Below, in pieces: positions 1 to 8,209 of a stretch of 64,000 nt of DNA; within the stretch, counting starts at the first letter, position 1; each line of letters opens with the position of its first letter. The stretch is from Streptomyces sp. DG2A-72. GTDB lineage: Bacteria; Actinomycetota; Actinomycetes; Streptomycetales; Streptomycetaceae. The DNA is taken from the NCBI RefSeq assembly GCF_030499575.1, contig NZ_JASTLC010000001.1, positions 7,898,001 to 7,962,000 on the forward strand, in the 5' to 3' direction. A program made the translations under genes and the position numbers. The notes under the pieces are model-generated. The model was not told the DNA's origin. It ran no database searches and saw only the letters and a list, made by a program, of their open reading frames with translations.

Positions 1-450
1 CACTACGGCCGTCGTGGCGGTGAGGACGTCTACGGCGGGGGCGTCGGTGGCGGGAACCGGGAGCGCCGAGACGTCGGTAGTGAGGGGGACGACGTCGGTG
101 GTGGCGGCCTCGGGCGGCCAGACCGTTCCGCCGAGCACGGTGGCCAGTCGTCCGGCGAAGGAGCCGGCGAGCCGACCGGCCTCGGCGACGGCGGTGGAGG
201 CGCGGGCCTCGGTCCACCACACCGGCCCGTCGACCGGGTGGTCCAGCAGGCGGGCGGTCTCGCCGGGGACCTGGACCAGGATCGGCGCCTCCACAGAGAC
301 GAGGGGGCGGCCGTCGGGGGCGCAGAGCTGGATGACGGCGCCGTCGGCCAGGGTGTTCACGCCGAGGTCGGGGCCGCCGGCGTAGAGGCCCGCGAGCAGG
401 GTGCGCAGGTCCGGCATCTTGGGGGTGAGGGCGATGACGTCCTTGGTCAC
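1..450 (-). CDS. Type VII secretion-linked conserved protein, N-terminal part (cut by left edge)
   Basis: Only the first 150 residues are visible; the gene runs off the left edge. The protein starts VTKDVIALTPKMPDLRTLL and is soluble-looking, with a Val/Thr/Ala/Pro-rich stretch near the edge. No domain is recognised. Its GTG start (450-448) overlaps the TGA stop of eccC (449-447) as GTGA, so it is almost certainly translationally coupled to eccC and belongs to the ESX operon. The plus strand is also open here, but the GTGA junction and protein-like composition favour the minus strand. Function unknown; a secretion accessory role is inferred from position only. Confidence 0.7.
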   Translation of the reverse strand, partial: MTKDVIALTPKMPDLRTLLAGLYAGGPDLGVNTLADGAVIQLCAPDGRPLVSVEAPILVQVPGETARLLDHPVDGPVWWTEARASTAVAEAGRLAGSFAGRLATVLGGTVWPPEAATTDVVPLTTDVSALPVPATDAPAVDVLTATTAVV

Positions 451-3400
451 AGGGCTTCTTCGGCGCTTTCGTCGGCTTCGCTGGTGAGGGCTGTCTGGAT
501 GAGCTGGTGGGGGCGTCCTCGGCGCACGAGTGTGCCCCGGCCGGGCGGCTGCTGGGAGGCGTACAGGCCGGGGAAGAGCTGGCCTTCGGTGCGGTCGCCG
601 GTCATGAGGAGCGCGGTGGTGCCGGTTTCGCGTAGAGCGGTCAGCAGAGGCTCGTACAGTGCGCGGGAGGAGCCTGCGGTGCGGCGGGCGAGGACGAAGT
701 GCAGGCCGATGTCCTGGGCGGAGGAGATGTACGGCAGGAAGGGCGCCAGGGGCTGCTGGCCGGCGGTGGTGAGGATGTCGTAGTCGTCGATGAGGATGAC
801 GATCCGCGGTCCGGTGAAGGCGGGCTCGCCGGTTTCCGGCGCGTCGGGGTCCGTCGTCTCCGGCAGGCGCTTTTCCAGCTCGGTGGCGATGCCGGTGGAC
901 AAGGCTGCGGCGAGCTTGGCGTTGTGGACGTAACCGCCGCGGTAGGGCTCCGGGATCACACCGCGCAGGCCGCGGCGCGGGTCGAAGACGCCGAAGACGA
1001 GTTCCTTGTCCGAGTGGCGCTGTACGAGCTGGCTCGCGATCAGCTTCAGCAGGTTGGTCTTGCCGCACTCGTTGTCGCCGAGGATCAGCAGGTGCTGGTC
1101 GGTGGCGAACAGGTCGAGAAGGACAGGGGAAAGGGTGTCCTGGTCGACGCCAAGGGGGATCTTCGCCGGTTCGGCAGTCGGCGAGGGCAGCTTGGCAACG
1201 GGCAGGCGGGTGGGCAGCACCCGTACAGGTGGGGCGAGTTCGCCATGCCAGGAGGCGCGGATCGTGCGGACCGTGCGTTCGAGGGCCGGGCCCAGGTCGC
1301 CTGTCGCCGGGCGGCTGTCGATGCGGGGCAGGGCCACCTGGGCGAACAGTTTGCCGTCGGTCAGCACCCGGCCGGGCACGTCCGGGGTGAGGGTCTCGGA
1401 CAGCTTACGGTCGACGGAGGAGTCGGCCGGATCGTTCAGGCGCAGCTCGATGCGGGTGCCGAACATCGACTGGGTGGCGATGCGGACGTCATTCCAGCGC
1501 AGCATGCCGGCCACGACGTGGATGCCGTAGCCGCCGCCGCGCTTGAGCAGGTCGGCCACCGGGTCGTCGAGATCGGCGAACTCGTCGCGCAACGCCCCGA
1601 ACCCGTCGATGAGGAGCACCACATCCGTGGCGCCGAGCTGAGGCAGCTTGCGCTGTGCGCGGAGGTGGCGCAGCTGGTCGACGGAGTCGATACCAAGCTC
1701 GCGGAACAACTCCTCGCGCTCGCCCAGCATGGTGCACACCTCGGCGACCGTGCGGGCGGCGCGCTGGTGGTCGGCGCGTGAGGCGATGCCCCCGACATGC
1801 GGGAGCCCGGAGAGAGCGGACAGGCCGCCGCCGGCCAGGTCGAGGCCGTACACGGCGACGTCGTAGGGCGTGTGGGTCAGGGCCAGGGAGAGGGCGAGGG
1901 TGCGCAGGAGCGTGGTCTTGCCGGACTGCGGGCCACCGATAATGGCCGCGTGCCCGCCGGAGACAGTCAGATCCAGGAGCCACGGCTGCTGCCACTGCCG
2001 GGCCGGGTCGTCGAGGATCCCGAGCGGGGCGCGCATCGGGCCGCCTGCGTGGGCGAGGCGTACACCGTCCGTGTCGGCCTGGAGAGGGCCGGCGGCCACG
2101 TCCAGGGTGGTGGCGTCAGGCAGCGGGGGCAGCCAGATGCGTCGTACCGGTGGTGCAGCCGTGGTGAGTTGGTCGACCATGACGGACAGGACGGTCGGCC
2201 CGGTCTCTCTCTGAGTAGCGACGGGCTCCTCAACGACCTCGCTGTCTTGCCGATGGGAAGTGTTGAACGTCGGGTAGGGCCGGGCGAGGGACTCGTCGTC
2301 ACGCTCCTTCCGCAGGGCGGGGCCCTGATAGGCGCCGGAGACGTAACCAGCCTTGAAGCGCTCGTACGTGGACGTGTCGACCTTGAGGAAGCCGAAGCCC
2401 GGCAGCGGCGGCAGATGGAACGCGTCGGTGGTGTCGAGGACCGTGCGCGACTCGTCGGCGGAGAAGGTGCGCAGGCCAAGTCGGTACGACAGGTAGGTGT
2501 CCAGCCCTTTGAGCTTGCCGCCCTCGATGCGCTGACTGGACAGCAGCAGATGAACGCCGATGGAGCGCCCGATGCGCCCGATGGACAGGAACAGGTCGAT
2601 GAAGTCCGGCTTGGCGGTGATCAGTTCGCCGAACTCGTCGATGACGACGAACAGATGCGGCAACGGGTCCAAGTCGGGGCGCTGCGTGGCGCGCAGGGTG
2701 GCGTAGTGGCCGATGTCGGCGACGTTCCCGGCGTCCTTGAGTACCTGCTGGCGACGTTTGACCTCGCCGGCCAGGCTGGTGTGGACGCGTTCGACGAGCC
2801 CGGCCTGGTTCTCCAGGTTGGTGATCACCCCGGCCACGTGTGGAAGTTCGGCGAAGGGGGCGAAGGTGGCGCCGCCCTTGTAGTCGACCAGGACGAGGGC
2901 CAGGTCTTCCGGGGAGTGGGCGGCGGCGAGCGCGAGCACGAGGGTGCGCAGCAGTTCGCTCTTGCCCGAGCCCGTGGCGCCCACGCATAGACCGTGAGGT
3001 CCCATGCCAAGCTGGGAGGACTCCTTCAGGTCCAGCAGCACCGGCTCGTGCCGGTCGGTCAGGCCGATCGGGACGCGCAGGAAGTCCCGCTCGCCGCGGG
3101 GTGCCCACAGACGGTGCAGATCCAGGTGGGCCGGGTCGTCGATGCCCAGCAGGGCCGGGAAGTCGACCGGCCCTGACACTGGGGTACCCTCGGCCACCGA
3201 CTCGGCAGACAGGCGCAGCGGGGCCAGCATGCGGGCGATGCCCTCCGCACCCGGCGAGCTCACCGCATCCACTGTGCCCTGGGAGACGTTTCCACGCAGG
3301 TCGTCCACGGTGATCCGGTCGCCGTCCACGGTGATGCGCACGCTCACCTGGTCGGGCTCGTGTACCTGCTGCTGAAGCAGGTACAGCACGGTGACCCCCA

Positions 3401-4442
3401 TCTCCGGCAAGCCGATCGCCGAGTCCGGGCGAGGGAGTTCGGCCGCGGTTTCACCGTATGAGTCGTTGATCACGAGCATGCGGGACATCAGGCGTAGAGC
3501 GTCCTTGCCCCTGCCGGACAGTCCGCGGCGCACCTCGGCCGCGTACCCGGCGCGCTGCCGCAGGTCGCCGGCGCACAGCCGGGCCAACTCCGCCAGGCCG
3601 GGGGCGATCCTGCGGGCGGCCACCGGGCCGTCGTATATCTGTGGATCGAGCGCGTGCGGCAGCCACTTGGCCCACGTCCAGGCGGACTCGTCGGTGGTGC
3701 CGAGGGCGACGGCGACGTCGTCGGGAGCGTGTGTCACGGCGGTCTGCAACAGGAGGGCGCGGGCGACCCGGAGGACGCCTTCGCGGTCGCCGACGATGCT
3801 GACATTCCCGGCCCTGTCGAGCGGCACGGTGAGCGGGAAGTCCGTGGCGGTGCCGAAACGGCTCTGCAGGGCGCGTGCCTCGTTCAGCATGAACGGGTCC
3901 GGCGGGGTGAGGACACCGCCGGTGCTGTTCTGCGCGATGTCTAGCTCCTGCGCCGGTACGTCACCGGTGCCCGCCCGCACCGAGAGGAAGTCGGCGTCCG
4001 GACGGCGGCGCTCCCACAGCCGTGCCGGATCCCTGACGAGGTCGTAGAGGGCCTCGGGCGGCGGGTTCAGCTCGCGCGCCGCTCGCCGCCGGCCCCGCTC
4101 GCCAGCTCCCAGCTCCTCACGCAGTTCCTCCAGGTACTCCAGATACCGCTCGCGCTGGACGCGTCGGGTGCGCTGGGCCTTGCCGCGCTGGGACAGGAAC
4201 AGCGCCACCGCCCCGAGCAGGGCGACGAGCAGCACGATCGCCCCGATCGCGGCGAACTGGCTGTTGCGGATGACCGTCATCAGCACGACGGAGCTGACGA
4301 CCCCGGCCATGGGCAGCAGTGCGGTGGCCGCGCCTCCGAGCTTGCCCTCCGGGAGGTTCGGGGGCGCCTCGATGGTCCGGGGCGAGGCGGGGGCGAGGGG
4401 GCGGGTGCTGCGGGCAGGCCGGTGGACCACTTGCTGCGTCAT
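447..4442 (-). CDS. eccC: Type VII secretion FtsK/SpoIIIE ATPase EccC (fused EccCa-EccCb form)
   Basis: This is the motor ATPase of the ESX (type VII) secretion machine, expected at the inner membrane where it recognises Esx-type substrates. The 1331 residues show two membrane segments near residues 40-85, then three FtsK-type ATPase modules with P-loops GATGSGKS (about residue 490), GGPQSGKT (about 837) and GDNECGKT (about 1124). The first module has a Walker B-like LVLVDYKGG. This is the single-chain layout seen in Streptomyces, rather than the split EccCa/EccCb of some mycobacterial systems. Its ATG overlaps the stop of the upstream MinD-like gene (ATGA), and its stop overlaps the next start (GTGA), so it sits in a tightly coupled operon. 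Confidence 0.95.
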   Translation of the reverse strand: MTQQVVHRPARSTRPLAPASPRTIEAPPNLPEGKLGGAATALLPMAGVVSSVVLMTVIRNSQFAAIGAIVLLVALLGAVALFLSQRGKAQRTRRVQRERYLEYLEELREELGAGERGRRRAARELNPPPEALYDLVRDPARLWERRRPDADFLSVRAGTGDVPAQELDIAQNSTGGVLTPPDPFMLNEARALQSRFGTATDFPLTVPLDRAGNVSIVGDREGVLRVARALLLQTAVTHAPDDVAVALGTTDESAWTWAKWLPHALDPQIYDGPVAARRIAPGLAELARLCAGDLRQRAGYAAEVRRGLSGRGKDALRLMSRMLVINDSYGETAAELPRPDSAIGLPEMGVTVLYLLQQQVHEPDQVSVRITVDGDRITVDDLRGNVSQGTVDAVSSPGAEGIARMLAPLRLSAESVAEGTPVSGPVDFPALLGIDDPAHLDLHRLWAPRGERDFLRVPIGLTDRHEPVLLDLKESSQLGMGPHGLCVGATGSGKSELLRTLVLALAAAHSPEDLALVLVDYKGGATFAPFAELPHVAGVITNLENQAGLVERVHTSLAGEVKRRQQVLKDAGNVADIGHYATLRATQRPDLDPLPHLFVVIDEFGELITAKPDFIDLFLSIGRIGRSIGVHLLLSSQRIEGGKLKGLDTYLSYRLGLRTFSADESRTVLDTTDAFHLPPLPGFGFLKVDTSTYERFKAGYVSGAYQGPALRKERDDESLARPYPTFNTSHRQDSEVVEEPVATQRETGPTVLSVMVDQLTTAAPPVRRIWLPPLPDATTLDVAAGPLQADTDGVRLAHAGGPMRAPLGILDDPARQWQQPWLLDLTVSGGHAAIIGGPQSGKTTLLRTLALSLALTHTPYDVAVYGLDLAGGGLSALSGLPHVGGIASRADHQRAARTVAEVCTMLGEREELFRELGIDSVDQLRHLRAQRKLPQLGATDVVLLIDGFGALRDEFADLDDPVADLLKRGGGYGIHVVAGMLRWNDVRIATQSMFGTRIELRLNDPADSSVDRKLSETLTPDVPGRVLTDGKLFAQVALPRIDSRPATGDLGPALERTVRTIRASWHGELAPPVRVLPTRLPVAKLPSPTAEPAKIPLGVDQDTLSPVLLDLFATDQHLLILGDNECGKTNLLKLIASQLVQRHSDKELVFGVFDPRRGLRGVIPEPYRGGYVHNAKLAAALSTGIATELEKRLPETTDPDAPETGEPAFTGPRIVILIDDYDILTTAGQQPLAPFLPYISSAQDIGLHFVLARRTAGSSRALYEPLLTALRETGTTALLMTGDRTEGQLFPGLYASQQPPGRGTLVRRGRPHQLIQTALTSEADESAEEAL

Positions 4443-5560
4443 CGCACCCTCACCGCCTGCTGCATCACCTCGGCCGCCAGACGAACGGCCGCGTCACGGG
4501 TACTCCGGCCCAGCATGGCGGTGTGGATGGGGCCTCCTTGGGCGAGATGACGGTCGTAGGGAAGCAGGACGACAGGCACACCGGGCTCGCGCAGGTGCGC
4601 AGCGGCGGCCTTGGCGTCGAGGGTGGCGTCAGGCGTGCTCGCGCTGAGGGCGACCACGGTGGTGGCCAGGGCGGAGTGCGGAAGTTGCGCCAGCCAGTCC
4701 AGGACCTGCCGGGTGCCGTGGATGCCCTCGGCGGTCATCGGGGCGACGACCACCCGGGCGTGGGCGGTGTCCATCGCCGTACGGGCCACCTCGCCGGGCA
4801 GCGTCTCGCAGTCCACCACCGTCACCGCGAAGTACCGCCGAAGAGCCAGCGTCACCGTCATGTAGGTGCGCATGTCCAAGGGGGCGCCCACGCGGCCCTG
4901 GCCCGCGGGCAGCAGCCAGCCGCCGTCCGTCACGGGTACCAAGTAGCCGGTGACGTCGGTGAGTTGCATCGAGGGCGTGAGGATTCGGGCGAGGTCGGCG
5001 CAGGACCAGCGCACCGTGTCCGCGCCCATGCGCACCGGGAGCGTGCCCAGGGCCGCGTCGGCCTCCAGGGTGAGTACCGGGTCGTGCCGGTAGTGGTTGA
5101 ACGTGCGGCCGAGCAGCGCGGTGACCGTGGACTTGCCGACGCCGCCGCGGATCGAGGTGACGGCGATGACCCGTCCGGTGGTGACGGGCTGCTGCAACTC
5201 TTGGGCGAAGCGGATCTGCTCGGAGACTTCCTCGGTGGCGGAGGCGGTGAGCCTGCGCAGGGAGGCTCCGGCCCGGCGCGCGACCGAGTCGCCGTGCTGC
5301 GGGCTGCCCAGGGCGTGGGCGAGCCGGGGGTCGATGGTGGGGAGGGACTCGGGGGTCGGAGCGGAGACGCGAGGGTCATGTGCCCGGCGAGGAGCCGGGG
5401 GCGATGGCGGGGGCGGCTCGGAGGCAGACCGGGAGGGCGGCTGAACTGGCTCGGTGGCAGCCTGCACTGTCGGCCCGGGCACAGCAGGGGCCACCGGGCG
5501 CGGGGCACCGTCGGCCAGCTCTTGCAGCACGTCGCGCTGCCAGTCTGCCCCCTCTGCCAT
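4439..5560 (-). CDS. MinD/ParA-like ATPase of the type VII secretion locus
   Basis: About 373 residues. An N-terminal Pro/Ala-rich tail of about 130 residues is followed by a MinD/ParA-type P-loop domain with the deviant Walker A IRGGVGKS (about residues 137-144). Later segments such as VTVVDCETLPG and VVVAPMTAEG fit the family's Walker B and switch regions. ATPases of this kind are common in actinobacterial ESX loci and are thought to help position or regulate the machine; the role here is inferred. The start is uncertain: ATG at 5560 has GGTGA five bases upstream, while a GTG at 5572 would add four residues. It lies just after eccD and overlaps eccC by ATGA. Confidence 0.85.
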   Translation of the reverse strand: MAEGADWQRDVLQELADGAPRPVAPAVPGPTVQAATEPVQPPSRSASEPPPPSPPAPRRAHDPRVSAPTPESLPTIDPRLAHALGSPQHGDSVARRAGASLRRLTASATEEVSEQIRFAQELQQPVTTGRVIAVTSIRGGVGKSTVTALLGRTFNHYRHDPVLTLEADAALGTLPVRMGADTVRWSCADLARILTPSMQLTDVTGYLVPVTDGGWLLPAGQGRVGAPLDMRTYMTVTLALRRYFAVTVVDCETLPGEVARTAMDTAHARVVVAPMTAEGIHGTRQVLDWLAQLPHSALATTVVALSASTPDATLDAKAAAAHLREPGVPVVLLPYDRHLAQGGPIHTAMLGRSTRDAAVRLAAEVMQQAVRVR

Positions 5561-5575
5561 GCCGATCACCACGCC

Positions 5576-6958
5576 CTACGCGAAGGTGTCGAGCAGTCGC
5601 CCGTACACCCCGAACATGCCGATCACCAAAGGGAACAGGGCGATCACGGCTGCGGACTCCAGAACATCTCCGGCGCGCCGCAGTCGCACCCGCACATGCT
5701 CGGCCGGCTCCACGGCCAGCACCAAGAGAGGTACGACGGCGAGGAAGCCGAGCGCGGCAACGGGACCGGCAACTGCGGCATGCTCGCCCCACACCACGGC
5801 GAGCCGCACCGCGACGAGCCCCGCGGCGACGAGCAGCCCCACGACCTCGGCGGTGAGCGGGAAAGCACGCGCGCGCAGCGCGAGGACCACCATCACGAGG
5901 ACGCCGAGCGACACTGTCCACACCGACACCGTGCGCAGTACGAGTACTCCGGCCGCGCCCGCTGAGGCGGCGAGTACGACCGTGGCCAGCGCCAGCCCGC
6001 GGTGGGTGGCCGCGAGCGCCGTACCCACCTGGTACCGGCTCACCGACACCCCGCCCGTACGCCGGTCGTCCAGCCCGGTCAGTCCCGACGCCATCAGGGC
6101 GAGCCGCGGCAGCACTCCGAGGGCGACGACGGAGACGATGGCGAGCAGCGCACCGACCCGGGCCTGCTGGGCCGCGGTCCCTGCCCCGTCCTGCAGCCCA
6201 ATGGCGACTTCCCACACCACAAGGCAGCCGGCAACCGCTCCCCCACCGATCGACGCCCCACGCCCCGAGGGGGTGAACGACCCGGCCAGCAACAGCGCGA
6301 GCGCTACCGCCCCCGCAACACCCGCCAGCCGCACTGCGCTGTTCCAGCCGTAGGCGTCAGCGCACGTCCAGACACCCAGGACGGCGAGGACTGCGGCCGT
6401 CGCGATCAGGGTGGCGGCGAGCGCGTGCCGCCGTGCCCGCCCGCAGAGGAGACCGGCAGCGGCACAGCCCAGCGCCACGGCGAGAAGTGCCCCACCGACT
6501 GCGGACAGGTCGAAGTGGTTGCGGGCCAGCACACCAGCGGCCAGGGCCCAGAGGACGGCGGCGCATCCGGCGACAACACGCCGCACCGCCGACCGCCAGC
6601 GCCAGGCCCGTACGTCGAGGTCATCGGCAACTTCGTCGGTGACGTCATGGACGATGGGAGCGGAGGGAGCGTCCTCGACCCGCACGAGCCGCAACACCGC
6701 CCCGTCGGCTACGCCGGCCGCCTCCAGGGTGCTGTCCTGCGCGAGTGCGGACCCGTCCGTGGTGACCAGATGCCGCAGCTCGGGTCGGTCCCCGACGCGG
6801 TCCTCCAGCAGCCGCATGACCTCCGGCAGCAGAACTCCGACGGGCTCCCGCGACGGCAGTACGAGGTCGACCCGACGCCGCTCTCCGACCAGGGTGACCC
6901 GGCTGAGCGCCACACGACTGGTGGTCGCCGAACGACTCAAGGACCCCGTGGATATCAC
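5576..6958 (-). CDS. eccD: Type VII secretion integral membrane protein EccD
   Basis: EccD forms the large membrane vestibule of the ESX translocon. Residues 1-100 are the family's ubiquitin-like cytosolic domain (SRVTLVGERRRVDLVLPSRE and onward). They are followed by eleven hydrophobic segments, the usual EccD count, ending near the C-terminus at VIALFPLVIGMFGVYGRL. The GTG at 6958 was chosen because it places the ubiquitin-like fold at the N-terminus and begins 14 bases after the upstream stop; a longer frame to 7102 would add 48 Pro/Arg-rich residues that overlap the upstream gene and look non-coding. Length 460 is typical. Confidence 0.9.
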   Translation of the reverse strand: MISTGSLSRSATTSRVALSRVTLVGERRRVDLVLPSREPVGVLLPEVMRLLEDRVGDRPELRHLVTTDGSALAQDSTLEAAGVADGAVLRLVRVEDAPSAPIVHDVTDEVADDLDVRAWRWRSAVRRVVAGCAAVLWALAAGVLARNHFDLSAVGGALLAVALGCAAAGLLCGRARRHALAATLIATAAVLAVLGVWTCADAYGWNSAVRLAGVAGAVALALLLAGSFTPSGRGASIGGGAVAGCLVVWEVAIGLQDGAGTAAQQARVGALLAIVSVVALGVLPRLALMASGLTGLDDRRTGGVSVSRYQVGTALAATHRGLALATVVLAASAGAAGVLVLRTVSVWTVSLGVLVMVVLALRARAFPLTAEVVGLLVAAGLVAVRLAVVWGEHAAVAGPVAALGFLAVVPLLVLAVEPAEHVRVRLRRAGDVLESAAVIALFPLVIGMFGVYGRLLDTFA

Positions 6959-6971
6959 GCGTTTGAACCTA

Positions 6972-7262
6972 TCACCGGGATGAAGGGGCAGAAGGGGAGG
7001 GAGCGGTGGGAGGGGACTGGCTCGAGGGGGACACAGACGTGCCGTACGGGCTCTTTCCGATGACCCTGTGCGACACGAACGACCACCCCACGCACCCGGC
7101 ACACACCACCGCCGCGATCACCACTCCTGCGAACACCTTCCCGACCCGCTCGTCCAGCGACCGCCGCTGGCGCTGCGGGCCGAACAGCAGAGCGTCGCGG
7201 AGACGACGGCGGCGTACGGACACCGACTCGAGGAGCTGACTGTCGTAATCCTGCGCTGCCAC
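6972..7262 (-). CDS. Small single-pass membrane protein of the ESX operon
   Basis: 96 residues: MAAQDYDSQLLESVSVRRRR, then a basic amphipathic stretch, one transmembrane segment near residues 43-65 (KVFAGVVIAAVVCAGCVGWSF) and a Ser/Pro-rich tail, probably extracellular. No named family is recognised with confidence; small proteins of this build sit beside eccD in Streptomyces ESX loci. It ends 14 bases before eccD and starts 60 bases after the pentapeptide-repeat gene, in the same direction, so it is probably co-transcribed. Role unknown; it could be a structural accessory of the secretion membrane complex. Confidence 0.75.
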   Translation of the reverse strand: MAAQDYDSQLLESVSVRRRRLRDALLFGPQRQRRSLDERVGKVFAGVVIAAVVCAGCVGWSFVSHRVIGKSPYGTSVSPSSQSPPTAPSPSAPSSR

Positions 7263-7321
7263 GGTTGCCTGCCATCCGCCCTTCGCTTCCCGGCTGTCAT
7301 GACTTGTGCCTGCTGGGCCGA

Positions 7322-8209
7322 CTACGTGTTCTGTCCCGTGACCTCTTCGATGAATGCGACCGCTTCCGCTTCACTGATCTCCACATGGTCGACCTCGTTG
7401 TGCCCCAGCTCGTAAAGCCGCAGGTACTCGGTCGGTTCCCAGCGAAGGTTCCTGGTGAACGCCTCATCATGCGCTACGCCGTTCACCATGCGGCGCCTGA
7501 CGATTCCCTGAGGATTGCTGCGCGAGTAGCCCTCGCTGAACTTGGCGTAGTAAGTGATGTCACCAGAGCGCGGGTCGAGAACACGGACCTCCGCTCCGCG
7601 GCTGTTCAACCACCGCTCGAGTTCCAGTCCGTTGATCTCGCGGCGCACGCCTGCCTGGTCGATGACCGCAGGGCCGAAGATCGTGCCGGAGAGCCCTCGT
7701 ACGACTGTGTGCTCATCGAGTGCTGCCTTCAAGGACGTCTCACGCACTGACGCGTTGGTGAGATCGGCCCCCTCCAGCTTGACGTCGATCAAGGAAGCGC
7801 CGTCGAGCTTCGCTGCCCGGAAGCGAGCCGACCGAGCATCGACCGCGTAAAGGCTGGCACTTCCCAGGTCGGCTGCGTCGAGAGCGGCGCCCCGAAGGGA
7901 AGCCTCATCCAGTTCAGCCTTGACCAGCGACGCGCTGGAGAGGTCGGCGTCATCCAGCACAGCGCCTTCCAAATGGGCCCTATAGAGGTCGGTCCCGACG
8001 AGTCTGGCGCTTCGGAGGACGGTCTGCGTCAGGAGTGCCATAGCGAGGTCCGCACCTGACAGGTCAGCCTGGGACAGGTCGAGTGCCGAGACGTCCAGAA
8101 GCGAGTCCGCTTGCTCCACCCACTCCTGTAGAGCGGCAGCGGCCTCCCCATCAGGCGGCATCATCCGGACGATTCGGTTCACGTCACGGATACCAGACAA
8201 CTCGATCAC
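7322..8209 (-). CDS. Pentapeptide-repeat protein, likely immunity protein for the adjacent toxin
   Basis: 295 residues. Residues about 40-175 are pentapeptide repeats of the A(D/N)LxX type (LDLSQADLSGADLAMALL and onward), predicting a right-handed beta-helix. Residues about 180-295 form a separate mixed domain starting near GTIFGPAVIDQAGVRREING with an acidic end. The GTG start lies inside the last codons of the toxin gene (26-base overlap), the arrangement expected of a toxin-immunity pair. Pentapeptide proteins such as MfpA and Qnr mimic DNA and bind topoisomerases; a DNA-mimic or toxin-binding role here is inferred. Alternatively it is an effector-modifying or unrelated cargo gene. Confidence 0.8.
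   Translation of the reverse strand: MIELSGIRDVNRIVRMMPPDGEAAAALQEWVEQADSLLDVSALDLSQADLSGADLAMALLTQTVLRSARLVGTDLYRAHLEGAVLDDADLSSASLVKAELDEASLRGAALDAADLGSASLYAVDARSARFRAAKLDGASLIDVKLEGADLTNASVRETSLKAALDEHTVVRGLSGTIFGPAVIDQAGVRREINGLELERWLNSRGAEVRVLDPRSGDITYYAKFSEGYSRSNPQGIVRRRMVNGVAHDEAFTRNLRWEPTEYLRLYELGHNEVDHVEISEAEAVAFIEEVTGQNT

Noticed and set aside
4319..5965. Long plus-strand open frame opposite the MinD-like gene and eccD
   Set aside because: Gly/Arg/His-rich antisense frame produced by high G+C codon bias; both underlying minus-strand genes have clear family motifs.
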